The notes: generated from the letters alone by a model not told the origin. DNA of 64,000 nt from JAKQIM01 sp029557965 (GCA_035341015.1 DAOQUL010000007.1:32212-96211), one strand, 5' to 3'; counted from the first letter of the stretch, positions 22,738-32,039 are shown. A program made the numbers and translations.

Positions 22738-25563
22738 TCAGGCAGTGCTTTGCTGCCGCGTCTTCCAGAGTTGCCAGGCCCAGGCTGCGCTGGCCCCTAT
22801 GGCGGCCCCTAATGCGGCTACCACAAGCACCCCAAATATACCGGCGTTTTCAATCAATATTTTGCTTCCCGGAAGATCTAACGCCAGGTAAATATAAGCC
22901 AAGAGCCCGCACGCCAGTGTGATCAGCCCTCCTCGCACCCCCCATAACAGGCCGCGTTTTTGACTGATCAGCCAATAATTGGCCCCGCCAATCAGGCTGG
23001 CTACCAGGAATGATCCAAGCCAATCACCCAGGTTAACCTGCCCGCGCGGCCCCACAACGATCGGGGTGGGGGTTGGAGAAGGTGTGTTGGTCGGCGTTTC
23101 AGTTGGCACCTCGGTGGCAGTGGGCGAAGGCGTGGGTGTAGAGGTGGGGGGAGGTGGGGTTGAGGTAATGTTCTCGAACGGAATTTCGTAGGTGAGCAGT
23201 TCTGAGAGTGTGGCTGGGTCACTTTGGGCACGAATCGAGATTGTCCCCGACCGGTCAACGCGCAGTGAGGCACGGGCAATGCCCTGGATGGTTTGGGCCT
23301 CGCTTTGTTGAGACGGTACCGCATCTCCATTATGGACCAGTATAAATTGTACTGGCGTCCCATCGGGCACAATATGCCCATTATGATCCAGGATGACGCC
23401 CGTGCGTACGGGAATCATATCGCCAACGCGAAAGATTGGCCCCAATGTGGGGTCGGGGGCTGGTGTGCCGCTACCCGTTGATGCAGAGAGATCGAGGAAA
23501 AGGGCAATCGTCTGATCTGGGCCGGGAAATGTGGCCGTATTGAGATCGTACCCTGCCCCTTCAACAGTAACCGGCAGTGCGCCTTCGGGCTGCAGCTCTT
23601 GGAAGAGCAATTTGGCTGCCACTTCAATAAACTTACTTGATCGGCCGAACAATCCATAGTAGGCAGTAAGCTTCGAGATATCGGTGGCATCTAAGTAATA
23701 AGGCGCATTGAGCGCAAAAGCGATGATGTTCTTCCCTTGCAGCAAGTCGGGGCGTTGGTCAAGAAACTGCCTGAAGGCCAGCGAGGAAGGGATAGATGGT
23801 GTTGTGTTCAGCATTGCCACCACAATCCAATCTGCCTGGCGTAAATCGTTCTCAATCTGCAAAGAACCTGTCCCCGCTATCAACATATCTTGAAGATCTT
23901 GGAACGAGTACGACTGGAGATTGCCAGGCAAGATCTGCCCAGAACCGCTGTAAAGGCGCGTTACAGCCGCTTCTAGAGCGTCTGGATTGAGCACAAGCTC
24001 CTGCCTGCATAGGCTGCACTGCTGGAAAATGCGCGCGTCGCTGATGAAAACAATGCGGTCGTTTCGCTGGGGAGGATCAGGGATGGCATCATCCAGCTCG
24101 TCGAGCGACGGGCTGATCAACGTAGCAGCCTGCCGGGCCACATCAAAAGTTACCTGGGTTGAGCTGCCCAACTGGGCAATCCCGCTTTGATCTGGCAGGG
24201 TATCGGTTAATGAGAAAGTGTTTCCATATAGGCGGTATTTCAAGGTCAAGATGCGTAGTACCGACTCGTCAACGCGTTGTGCAAATGCCGCATCTTCACG
24301 ATATTTTTGAGCAAAGAAATCAAGTGTGAGAATGACCGTTGTGTACGTGTCGGGGTCAGCGCTGGCGCGAAAATCTCCCAGGTATAAGAGATCGTTGCCT
24401 GCCAGGAAGGCATCGCGCGCAACCAAACGGCTGTTAAAAGTTTGTCCTGTCGGATCGTAGAACCGTCGAACGGCACGGCTGCCGAGATCATCGCTGATCA
24501 TAATGCCGCCGTCTTGCCGCCATGTAGAGAACGGTGTCAGGTTCATGAGCTGCGAGAAAGCCTGGGTATCAAAACTAACCGGTTTGGTGGTGGCCCGGAT
24601 ATTGCCCTGGAAACCCTGGTAACGGATATGTGAAGTCAGTAAGGCGTCGGCGGTTGTAATTTGGTCTGGGGCATTGCCGGTGACCGAGAAGAATGGCGCC
24701 AGCTCAATTTGCTTCAACTGTTCCAAAGACTTACGCACCGTGGCAACTTCTTCTTCAGGCAGGCGATCTGAACCCCCAAAACCTGGGAAGTGCTTGGCGA
24801 CTACCGCGATTTGATTATTGCTGCCCTGGTGGATGCCGGCGATGTAAGATTGGCCCATTCGCCCAACCCAATAGGGATCACCCCCAAAGGTTCGGATCCC
24901 CAGGTCGCTGCCGCTTTCGGTATTAGGGCTTTCGATCACATCCAATGATGGGCCAATCAGCAGGTTAAAGCCCAGAGCAGCCAATTCCTTCCCGAGCACA
25001 TCGCCAACTTGATAGGCCAGGTTGGTGTTCCAGGTGGCGCCAATGGCCATTGGGCTGGGTAGGGGGGTCATACCGCTTAATATTTGATCGTATGGATAAC
25101 CATCCCCCTCTTGTGAGATGCCGATAAAGAGTGGGACGTAAGCCGGGCGAAAGCTCTCTTTGGTGACGGGGTTGGTCTGCAAAGATTGCGAAGCCGCATA
25201 TTCGTTTCGCTGAAGTTGACCGGTCAGGCTCTCGGCCAGGGCAATCGTCTGGTCAACCCCTACAAAATTGTCGTTGGTTGCCGAGAGCATTACGCCGCCG
25301 ATATGGTGGTTGACAATCAGGTCATAGATTTGGTTGCCGGTGGGCGAACCGGCACCTGCCTCGGGGCCTTTGAAACTGATCAGGAACAGTTGGCCGACCC
25401 GCTCCTCCGGCGTGAGCATTGCCAACAGATCGGCGGCGTGGCTTTCGGGGCTGATGGCTGGCTCTTCTGCGCGCACAAAGGGCGCAGCCTGGCCGATGGT
25501 CGTGGGGGTTACCCAAACGATCAACAGCAGAGTATAGAAGAGGCGAAGCGGCAGGCTTTTCAT
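22738..25563 (-). CDS. Membrane-anchored glycoside hydrolase family 3 protein (NagZ-like)
   Basis: A secreted 941-residue protein. An N-terminal signal segment is followed by a family 3 barrel: VGQLFLISFKG, HHIGGVMLS, FIGISQEGD, the KHFPGFGG loop (residues 257-264) and the probable nucleophile in MISDDLG (Asp358 or Asp359). A second domain spans about 430-690, then an immunoglobulin-like segment, a Pro/Thr-rich stretch (about 820-860) and two or three C-terminal membrane helices. NagZ-type enzymes carry a catalytic His shortly after KHFPGHG (DSH). Here the loop continues SDRLPEEE with no such His, so activity is uncertain. Its start overlaps the CoA-transferase stop by four bases. Cell-wall or glycan trimming outside the cell is inferred. 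Confidence 0.85.
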   Translation of the reverse strand: MKSLPLRLFYTLLLIVWVTPTTIGQAAPFVRAEEPAISPESHAADLLAMLTPEERVGQLFLISFKGPEAGAGSPTGNQIYDLIVNHHIGGVMLSATNDNFVGVDQTIALAESLTGQLQRNEYAASQSLQTNPVTKESFRPAYVPLFIGISQEGDGYPYDQILSGMTPLPSPMAIGATWNTNLAYQVGDVLGKELAALGFNLLIGPSLDVIESPNTESGSDLGIRTFGGDPYWVGRMGQSYIAGIHQGSNNQIAVVAKHFPGFGGSDRLPEEEVATVRKSLEQLKQIELAPFFSVTGNAPDQITTADALLTSHIRYQGFQGNIRATTKPVSFDTQAFSQLMNLTPFSTWRQDGGIMISDDLGSRAVRRFYDPTGQTFNSRLVARDAFLAGNDLLYLGDFRASADPDTYTTVILTLDFFAQKYREDAAFAQRVDESVLRILTLKYRLYGNTFSLTDTLPDQSGIAQLGSSTQVTFDVARQAATLISPSLDELDDAIPDPPQRNDRIVFISDARIFQQCSLCRQELVLNPDALEAAVTRLYSGSGQILPGNLQSYSFQDLQDMLIAGTGSLQIENDLRQADWIVVAMLNTTPSIPSSLAFRQFLDQRPDLLQGKNIIAFALNAPYYLDATDISKLTAYYGLFGRSSKFIEVAAKLLFQELQPEGALPVTVEGAGYDLNTATFPGPDQTIALFLDLSASTGSGTPAPDPTLGPIFRVGDMIPVRTGVILDHNGHIVPDGTPVQFILVHNGDAVPSQQSEAQTIQGIARASLRVDRSGTISIRAQSDPATLSELLTYEIPFENITSTPPPPTSTPTPSPTATEVPTETPTNTPSPTPTPIVVGPRGQVNLGDWLGSFLVASLIGGANYWLISQKRGLLWGVRGGLITLACGLLAYIYLALDLPGSKILIENAGIFGVLVVAALGAAIGASAAWAWQLWKTRQQSTA

Positions 25564-26438
25564 TGCGCGGTCGCCCTCGAAGCAGATGCTTCTGCCTGGG
25601 TTAACTGCTGGGCTTCTTGGGTCAGGATACCGTGTAGCAGATCGCGGCGCGATGCCCCGCTCAAAGATTCAAGGTGGCGTATGCCCAATGGGTCGATTTC
25701 TTCTCGCAGAAGGCGCAGCTCTTCGCCTGAAGGCAAAGGGGTTTCTTGGATATCATCGGCCAACTCCAGCTCGAAGCCAGTGTGAGCTTGGATACTGGAG
25801 ATGCTCACGCCAGGGTGATAAGAGGTCAGCCGCAGGCGGCCATTGGCAAAATCAAACTGCCCCAAGTCTGAGATCAGGTAGCTTGGGCCCGCCCCCTGTG
25901 TTCTCAGTGGGTTGTTCCCCAGCCCTGAACAAAAGTCGATCTGCTTGACAAAGGTGGCGCGAGAGTGGCGCGGTACATACAGGTACACATCTTGAGCAAA
26001 CACGGTCACATCTGGTATTCCACCGGCGCCTGGCATGCGCAGGCGTGGGCGCCGGTAGTCTTTGCCAAAGGCGATATTGTTGAAATTCCCAAAGCAATCT
26101 ACTTGCGCTGGTCGGAAGAATTCCTTTAGATGCAGGCTGGTCAAAATCTCTACCGAGGCGCGCACAAAGCCAATGCTGCTCAATGCCCGGTCTAGCCACA
26201 GCGTTTCAATGCTGCGGATGCTGAGCGGTGCAGGGTAGCGGCACATGCCTTGCCCGATGGCTGAAGCAAAATACAAATCTGGCGCGTGGGTATAACGTGC
26301 CAGCATGTAAGCGGCGGTTGCCAATGGGGTTGCCAAACCCTGGACCACTGCATCGCCAGCACGAATCTGGCGCGCCATGCAGGTCACCATGATATCATCG
26401 ATGCTGGGGGTTTCTGATGGGCGTACGGCGTGTTCCAT
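25560..26438 (-). CDS. CoA-transferase family I, beta subunit-like (lone subunit)
   Basis: A 292-residue protein resembling the beta chain of two-subunit CoA-transferases such as glutaconate CoA-transferase and IpdB. It has the APDLYFASAIG strand, FRPAQVDCFGNFNN, GAGGIPDVTVFAQDVYLYVP, FVKQIDFCSGLG and a C-terminal VSISSIQAHTGFELEL followed by TPLPSGEELRLLREEIDPLGIR. These enzymes need an alpha subunit, normally the adjacent gene, yet neither neighbour is one. It lies six bases after the glycerophosphodiesterase and overlaps the glycosidase by four bases. The alpha chain may be encoded elsewhere or the protein may have a new role. Confidence 0.75.
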   Translation of the reverse strand: MEHAVRPSETPSIDDIMVTCMARQIRAGDAVVQGLATPLATAAYMLARYTHAPDLYFASAIGQGMCRYPAPLSIRSIETLWLDRALSSIGFVRASVEILTSLHLKEFFRPAQVDCFGNFNNIAFGKDYRRPRLRMPGAGGIPDVTVFAQDVYLYVPRHSRATFVKQIDFCSGLGNNPLRTQGAGPSYLISDLGQFDFANGRLRLTSYHPGVSISSIQAHTGFELELADDIQETPLPSGEELRLLREEIDPLGIRHLESLSGASRRDLLHGILTQEAQQLTQAEASASRATAQ

Positions 26439-26444
26439 AATTCC

Positions 26445-27218
26445 TTACCCGGTTGAGGGCACCTTAAGCCCAGCCAGTGCCTGTTGGGCCAATGGCGGAT
26501 CGTCGGTGAACACACCATCGATGCCAATTGTAAAAAGATGCTCAAGGTCAGAACGTAAATTGACCGTATACACATTGACCCGTTTGCCCTGCTTGTGTGC
26601 GCCTTGGATCAAGGCGGGGGTGGCGTCGCCTTTTTCGGGATGCAGGGCCTGGTAAGGCACCAGCAGCTTACCAAGCCAGCCGCGTGCCCAGGTTCCAGAT
26701 TTCCCCGCCACGGTTAGCAGCCCGAGGGGAATTTCTGGAAGCTGGCGGTGGGCGCGTCGCAGGGCCAGTGGATTGAACGATGAGAACATAACGCTTTGCG
26801 TCAATCCAAACTTCTTCACCAGCTCGGTTACCTTTTCGGGCAGCTTGTCGGTCATCGAGGCGTAATTGGCAATCTCGATGTTAATGAAGATCTTTCTACC
26901 CACTGTCTCGAAAACCTCATCTAGGGTTGGCAGTTTTTCGCCTTTGAATGCGGCATCGAAATGCGAGCCGGCCTCTAGCTCGCGCAGTGCTGCCAGGGGG
27001 GTTTGGATCACAATTCCCTGGCCGTTGGTAGTCCGCTCTAGCGTTTGATCGTGGATGACGATCACGTGCCCATCTGCCGTGAGCTTGGTGTCCAGTTCGA
27101 TGGCATCAGCTTTTTGTTCCACTGCCAGGCGAAAGGCCGCCAAGGTGTTTTCGGGGGCATAAGCACTTGCGCCGCGGTGCGCAAAGATGGTCGGTCGCGG
27201 TAAGCTTTCAAAAGCCAT
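26445..27218 (-). CDS. Glycerophosphodiester phosphodiesterase
   Basis: This enzyme hydrolyses deacylated phospholipids to glycerol 3-phosphate and an alcohol. The 257-residue protein has the complete GDPD barrel motif set: FAHRGASAYAPENTLAAF (His14, Arg15, Glu23), AIELDTKLTADGHVIVIHD with the catalytic His56, NIEIANY, SSFNPLAL and a C-terminal GIDGVFTDDP. There is no signal peptide, so it acts in the cytoplasm. It is the second gene of the AAA ATPase-GDPD-CoA-transferase-glycosidase operon (23 bases after the ATPase). Confidence 0.95.
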   Translation of the reverse strand: MAFESLPRPTIFAHRGASAYAPENTLAAFRLAVEQKADAIELDTKLTADGHVIVIHDQTLERTTNGQGIVIQTPLAALRELEAGSHFDAAFKGEKLPTLDEVFETVGRKIFINIEIANYASMTDKLPEKVTELVKKFGLTQSVMFSSFNPLALRRAHRQLPEIPLGLLTVAGKSGTWARGWLGKLLVPYQALHPEKGDATPALIQGAHKQGKRVNVYTVNLRSDLEHLFTIGIDGVFTDDPPLAQQALAGLKVPSTG

Positions 27219-27241
27219 AAATATACCAGCCAGATCCAGAT

Positions 27242-28579
27242 TTATAGTTCAACGAAATAAGCGGTGGCAGAACGGTCGATCAGGTCACGCGTCATGGCTG
27301 GTTCAACTGTCAGGTAGCGGCTGATATCGATGATCTGGTCGCATAGATCGCGGGGATGAGATGCGCGCAGCTTGCGGGCCCGCTTGATATACCATTCCTG
27401 GAGCAAATACGCCAGGCCCTGGTCGCTGTACTGTACACCCTTGGCGTTGGCCACACGTTTGAAAATCTCGCGATATTCCTCGTAGGTAGGGTCGCCAACC
27501 TCGATCTTGTGGCGCAAGCGGCGTAGGAAGGCCTCGTCAACCAGATCGCGCGGCGGCAGGTTGGTTGAGAAAACAACCAGCACGTCAAAAGGAATCTCAA
27601 TTTTGCGGCCGGTGTGCAAGGTCAGGAAGTCGGTGCGATTTTCCAGCGGCACAATCCAGCGGTTGAGCAGATCGCGAGGCCGAACCAGTTGACGGCCAAA
27701 GTCATCGATCAACAAAATGCCGCCGTTCGCCTTGACCTGGAAAGGGGCCTCGTAAAATTTGTGTGTATCATCAAATACCAGGTCAAGTCCAGCCAGGGTC
27801 AATTCACCGCCCACAACGATGAACGGACGGCGAATGCGTATCCAACGCGGGTCGCGGCGCACCGTGCTTGTGCGCAGTGCCCCGGTGCCGGGTAGATTGG
27901 CGTTGGATTCTTCGGCCAGTTGGTGGTTGACCGAATCGTACAGCTTGACCACCTGTCCATCGACATAAATGGCATAGGGGATGTACATGCTTTCGCGCAA
28001 GATCATATTGCCCACAGCCCGTGCCACGCTGGTCTTGCCATTCCCCGGAGGCCCGTACAAGAAGATAGATGTGCCCGAGTTGACAGCCGGCCCAATGCGC
28101 TGGAAGGTTGACTCAGATAAAACCAGGTGCGAAAGCGCTTGCCGGATGCTGCGGTGGGTAATGGTGGGGCGCGCCTGCCCCTGGCGGAGAACCGACTCGT
28201 TGTAAACCTGGATTGGCACGGGTGCGGGCCCGGCATATTGGCTGCGCTCTAAAGCCTCGCGCGCTCTGCTCATGCCTGCGCTGGTAATTGCATACAAATA
28301 GGCGCCTTCACCCAGCCCTATCTGCGATGATTTTACCTCAATGAATTTTTCTCGCTTCAGTGCCTCTAAGATCTGGTCAACCAGCCCGGTGAAGGGCAGT
28401 GCCATTTCTTCAGCAATCTTGAAGCCGCTCAAGTAGCCCTGGAAATATAAAATCTTCAAAGCCAGGTCTTGCAGCCAAAGCTGCGAAAGCCCAGTGTCCT
28501 CGATTTTGGTGAGGTTGGGCGGGGTAAACGCACCGCTGGGGGCGCTTGTAGCAGCAGGTCGGGAGCGCGCATTATCCAT
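27242..28579 (-). CDS. AAA-type ATPase with N-terminal winged-helix region
   Basis: A 445-residue soluble ATPase. Residues about 30-110 look like a winged helix (GFKIAEEMALPFTGLVDQILEALKREKFIEV). The AAA core has Walker A GPPGNGKT (176-183), Walker B GILLIDDFG, sensor 1 VVFSTNLPP and arginine-finger candidates in FLRRLRHKIEVG. The C-terminal helical lid contains RARKLRASHPRDLCDQIIDI. Similar proteins occur in many bacteria without an assigned function; a link to pilus or secretion genes has been seen in other genomes but not here. A strong AGGAGG ribosome site precedes the ATG. It heads the operon with GDPD, CoA-transferase beta and the glycosidase. Confidence 0.85.
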   Translation of the reverse strand: MDNARSRPAATSAPSGAFTPPNLTKIEDTGLSQLWLQDLALKILYFQGYLSGFKIAEEMALPFTGLVDQILEALKREKFIEVKSSQIGLGEGAYLYAITSAGMSRAREALERSQYAGPAPVPIQVYNESVLRQGQARPTITHRSIRQALSHLVLSESTFQRIGPAVNSGTSIFLYGPPGNGKTSVARAVGNMILRESMYIPYAIYVDGQVVKLYDSVNHQLAEESNANLPGTGALRTSTVRRDPRWIRIRRPFIVVGGELTLAGLDLVFDDTHKFYEAPFQVKANGGILLIDDFGRQLVRPRDLLNRWIVPLENRTDFLTLHTGRKIEIPFDVLVVFSTNLPPRDLVDEAFLRRLRHKIEVGDPTYEEYREIFKRVANAKGVQYSDQGLAYLLQEWYIKRARKLRASHPRDLCDQIIDISRYLTVEPAMTRDLIDRSATAYFVEL

Positions 28580-28613
28580 ACAATCCTCCTGAACTCATTG
28601 GGATGATACGATG

Positions 28614-28619
28614 ATTATA
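28614..28619 (-). promoter_or_regulatory. -10 box of the AAA ATPase operon
   Basis: A (-) strand TATAAT lies 34 bases upstream of the ATPase ATG. An AGGAGG ribosome site lies between, in contrast to the leaderless gene on the other strand. Confidence 0.5.
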
Positions 28620-28682
28620 GCACGGCATTTGCCATCTGTTGCCAAAAGGGCATAAAAAATCGTGCAAAGAAGAAACCCTTGA

Positions 28683-28688
28683 TATAAT
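28683..28688 (+). promoter_or_regulatory. -10 box of the glycosyltransferase at 28696 (leaderless)
   Basis: TATAAT ends seven bases before ATG 28696, so the mRNA is expected to start on or next to the start codon. Confidence 0.55.
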
Positions 28689-28695
28689 TGTGCCC

Positions 28696-29379
28696 ATGAA
28701 ATTAACAGTCGTGATCCCAGTCTACAATGAAGAGAAAACCATTCGCGAGATCATCCATCGGGTGCAGGCGACAGGCCTGGTGGACGAGATTCTGGTAGTC
28801 GATGATGGCTCTGTGGATGGCAGCCGGGCTATTTTGGCCGAGTTGGATGGAACCGGAACAGTACGCGTCATACTCCACGACCGCAACCAGGGCAAAGGGG
28901 CTGCGGTGCGGACGGGCATCCGGAATGCCAATGGCGAGTTGATCCTGATCCAGGATGCAGATTTAGAATATGATCCACGCGATTATCCGGCTTTGCTCAG
29001 ACCGATCGACGAGGACATCGCAGACGTAGTGTATGGCTCGCGCTTCTTGGGGGCTGCCAGGCGGCCAATTTTGTTTTGGAATATGGTGGCCAATAAAATC
29101 TTGACCCTGATCACCAATGTCCTCTACAATAATATTTTGACGGATATGGAAACAGGGTATAAGCTCTTCCGGCGCGAAATTGTGCAGGATATGCCCCTGC
29201 ATGCCCGAGGTTTTGAATTTGAGCCTGAGTTCACTGCCAAGATCTTGAAGCGCAAAGCACGTATCTTTGAGGTGCCCATCACCTTCAACCCGCGCAATTA
29301 TACCGAGGGCAAGAAGATCAAAGCCAGCGATGCTTTTGTTGCTATATGGACGTTGTTCAAATACCGGTTTATTGATTGA
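28696..29379 (+). CDS. Glycosyltransferase family 2, polyprenol-phosphate sugar transferase type
   Basis: A 227-residue GT-A enzyme like dolichol- or polyprenyl-phosphate mannosyl/glucosyltransferases, which load a sugar onto the lipid carrier. Signatures are VVIPVYNEEKTIREI, VVDDGSVDGS, DRNQGKGAAVRTGI and the DxD-containing IQDADLEYDP, with METGYKLFRRE further on. It lacks the C-terminal membrane helices of some relatives. I chose ATG 28696 over an in-frame start 57 bases upstream because the -10 box lies at 28683 and homology begins with KLTVVIPVYNE. Its stop directly abuts the recJ stop. Confidence 0.9.
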   Translation: MKLTVVIPVYNEEKTIREIIHRVQATGLVDEILVVDDGSVDGSRAILAELDGTGTVRVILHDRNQGKGAAVRTGIRNANGELILIQDADLEYDPRDYPALLRPIDEDIADVVYGSRFLGAARRPILFWNMVANKILTLITNVLYNNILTDMETGYKLFRREIVQDMPLHARGFEFEPEFTAKILKRKARIFEVPITFNPRNYTEGKKIKASDAFVAIWTLFKYRFID

Positions 29380-31077
29380 TCAGTCGCTTGGGCGCAGGTC
29401 GCGCACGTTGAGCTGTAAAGAAACCCGCCCGTTGAACTCGTTCTTCTCAAAAGTATATAACAAGTCAATTGCCGCCGGCATTCTACCAACCCAATGACCC
29501 AGCCGGAAGGCGATCGCGTCATACGTAATGCGGCCATCGGTAACAGCCAATTTCAGGTGGCTGCTGTCTTTGCCGACGGCTTGCTGGCGCGTCACACGCA
29601 AGCCGCGCGAGATAAATGCTGCCTGGCGGTTGCCATACCCGGTCGGCTGAAGCCAATCCAGGTGCGTTAACAGCTCGGGCTTTAATTCGGATAGGGGAAT
29701 CTCAACATCTGCGTGCAGCACGGGACGTAAATCCAGTTCGGCCAGTTGGGTCGTGGCGATTGCTTGTAGGCGCTCTACCAACGCGGGCAGGTTTTCGTTG
29801 CGTACTGTGAATCCAGCCGCCGCCGCGTGCCCGCCATGATGCTCCAGCAGATCGGCGCACTCATCCAACGCTTTGGTAATGTGAAATTCAGGTATGCTGC
29901 GGCAAGAACCGACCGTAAATTCTTCGCCGTGGTGCGCCACGATAACAGGTCGGTAGAATAATTCAGTTAAGCGAGATGCCGCCAGGCCAACCACACCCGG
30001 ATTAAAACTGGGGTCGTCGGCAAAGATCAAGAAGTCACTTTCTGCCCGGGCCTGCGCCATCTGCTGGGCCTGCTCTTGGATCTGGTGGGTTACCTTTTGG
30101 CGTTCGCGGTTCTGGTTGTCCAATTCTTGCGCCAGGCGAGCCGCTTCTTGAACATCTTGGGTCGTCAGCAGATGGAATGCTGCCAGGGCCGAATCCAGCC
30201 GCCCGGCAGCGTTCAGGCGCGGCCCCAGCGTAAAGCCAATGTCGGTGGCGGTGATGCGGGTGGGGGTTAGGCCCGCTACCCCGATCAAAGACATGATCCC
30301 CTGGCGGCTGGGCCGGCGGATACTGCGCAGCCCGCGGCGTACCAGGGCGCGGTTTTCTCCTACCAGTGGGGCCAGGTCTGCCACAGTTCCAATCGCCACC
30401 AGATCCAGGAGACTCTCGACGCTGAAGTCTGTCTTGCCGGCCTGTTGGAGCAGCCCATCGGCCAGCTTATAGGCCAATCCAACGCCTGCCAGATCTTTGT
30501 CGGGGTATGTATCATCTGGCAGCTTGGGATTGATGATCGCCAGGGAGCTGGGGATCTCATCGCCTGGGTGGTGATGGTCGGTGATGATCAAATCCAGGCC
30601 CAGTTGTTGCGCATAGTCAGCTTCGGCCAATGAACGGATGCCGCAGTCTACGGTGATCACCAGGCGAACGCCCTCGGCATGCAAGGTGCTCAATGCCTCG
30701 AAATTCAACCCATACCCCTCATCAAAGCGGTTGGGAATATAAGGGCGCACATCTGCCCCAAGCATTTGGAATACCTGGATCAGCAGGGCGGTAGCAGTGA
30801 CGCCGTCGGCGTCATAATCGCCATAGATGGCGATCGGCTCGTGTTTGTGGATGGCGTGCCAGATTCGCTCGGCTGCCGCAGAAAACCCTGACAGGTTGCC
30901 GGGTTCGGTGCCTTCTGGGGGTTGAGCTTCAAGAAATTGACGAGCCGTTTCTGGCGTGGTGTATCCGCGGTTAAATAGAATCTGCCGCAGAACGGGTGGG
31001 AAGTTTTGCAGCCCACGGTCAATATCTGGAGAAATCGGCGCCGCGACTTCCCATTGCTTTTCAAGAGGGGTGATCAT
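29380..31077 (-). CDS. recJ: Single-stranded-DNA-specific exonuclease RecJ
   Basis: This is a 5'-to-3' exonuclease on single-stranded DNA used in recombination and repair. About 565 residues carry the DHH phosphoesterase motifs YGDYDADGVTAT, VDCG, TDHHHPG (the DHH signature) and DLAGVGLAYKLA. A DHHA1 motif GGHAAAAGFTV and a C-terminal OB-like domain follow. I prefer the ATG at 31077 (protein begins MITPLEK); an in-frame TTG at 31104 would add nine residues and overlap the ROK gene by 14 bases. No Shine-Dalgarno is seen, so translation may depend on the upstream ROK gene 13 bases away. Confidence 0.95.
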   Translation of the reverse strand: MITPLEKQWEVAAPISPDIDRGLQNFPPVLRQILFNRGYTTPETARQFLEAQPPEGTEPGNLSGFSAAAERIWHAIHKHEPIAIYGDYDADGVTATALLIQVFQMLGADVRPYIPNRFDEGYGLNFEALSTLHAEGVRLVITVDCGIRSLAEADYAQQLGLDLIITDHHHPGDEIPSSLAIINPKLPDDTYPDKDLAGVGLAYKLADGLLQQAGKTDFSVESLLDLVAIGTVADLAPLVGENRALVRRGLRSIRRPSRQGIMSLIGVAGLTPTRITATDIGFTLGPRLNAAGRLDSALAAFHLLTTQDVQEAARLAQELDNQNRERQKVTHQIQEQAQQMAQARAESDFLIFADDPSFNPGVVGLAASRLTELFYRPVIVAHHGEEFTVGSCRSIPEFHITKALDECADLLEHHGGHAAAAGFTVRNENLPALVERLQAIATTQLAELDLRPVLHADVEIPLSELKPELLTHLDWLQPTGYGNRQAAFISRGLRVTRQQAVGKDSSHLKLAVTDGRITYDAIAFRLGHWVGRMPAAIDLLYTFEKNEFNGRVSLQLNVRDLRPSD

Positions 31078-31090
31078 TTGCTGTTTGCCA

Positions 31091-32032
31091 TCAGGCCGGC
31101 TCAAAGGTTTGCGCCAGGGCCAGGGCTCCTTTTAACCCCACATCATCACCAAGTGCAGCGGTCGCCAAGGTCAGGTTGTCAAGGTACTGCGCCGATAACA
31201 CGTGCTCGTGTAACGCAACGCGCAGGGGGTCGAGCAGGTATTGGCCGCTTTGGACAACGCCGCCGCCGATGATGACGGCTGATGGATTGAAGATGTGCAG
31301 CCAATCTGCAATTGCTACACCCAGGTAATTGCCGGCCCTTGCCAGGGCTGCTGCCGCCAGCTTGTCACCGCGCTGGGCAGCCACAGAAACATCCTTGGCG
31401 CTGATCTTCTTGTTTTCAGATAAAATGGATGGCACGCCTTTGCCAATCTCTTCTCGCACCCATCTTGCAATCGACGGGCCTGAGGCAATTGCTTCCAGAT
31501 GCCCAGGTTGACCACAGCCGCAGCGAGGCCCGTTTGGAACGACCGTCACATGCCCCAATTCGGCCGCCAGGCCGCGCACACCCAGCAGCAGCTTGTCGTT
31601 GATGATCACGCCTCCGCCGATGCCTGTGCTGACGGTAATATAGATCAGGTGGTGATGCCCTTGCCCGGCTCCGAAGCGCCACTCACCCAGGGCAGCCAGG
31701 TTGGCATCATTGCCAATCGCCGTGGGCACATGAAAGCGGTCTTCAATGTGCTTGCGAAGCGGCATATTATTCCAACCCGGGATATTGGGGGCCTCATAAA
31801 GAATACCCGTGTATGGGTCTGATGGGCCAGGGGCTGCTACGGTGATGGCCTTGATTGTTTCTCCGGGTGGGCTGATTGATTCTAATAGAAGAAGGAATCG
31901 CTCCAGAGAGGTGCCGGAATCGCCTTGGGTAGCTATTTTTTCGACGCGGACAGGCTTTGGGCTTGCAACCGGGAAGCAAGCTGCCCGCATTTGTGTACCG
32001 CCGATGTCTGCAACAAGATAGTATTCTGCCAT
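31091..32032 (-). CDS. ROK family sugar kinase (glucokinase type)
   Basis: A cytoplasmic kinase that phosphorylates glucose or a related sugar. Motifs: ATP-binding DIGGTQMRAA, TVAAPGP, GNDANLAALGE, STGIGGGVI, the ROK zinc site CGCGQPGHLEAIASG, and a C-terminal VIIGGGVVQSG. There is no N-terminal DNA-binding domain, so it is a kinase rather than a NagC/XylR-type repressor. I place the start at the ATG 32032 (313 residues, MAEYYLVADIGG). A TTGTCG-17 bp-TATACT promoter ends seven bases before it; an upstream in-frame start would lie inside that promoter. It is followed by recJ. Confidence 0.92.
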   Translation of the reverse strand: MAEYYLVADIGGTQMRAACFPVASPKPVRVEKIATQGDSGTSLERFLLLLESISPPGETIKAITVAAPGPSDPYTGILYEAPNIPGWNNMPLRKHIEDRFHVPTAIGNDANLAALGEWRFGAGQGHHHLIYITVSTGIGGGVIINDKLLLGVRGLAAELGHVTVVPNGPRCGCGQPGHLEAIASGPSIARWVREEIGKGVPSILSENKKISAKDVSVAAQRGDKLAAAALARAGNYLGVAIADWLHIFNPSAVIIGGGVVQSGQYLLDPLRVALHEHVLSAQYLDNLTLATAALGDDVGLKGALALAQTFEPA

Positions 32033-32039
32033 GTTCAAA

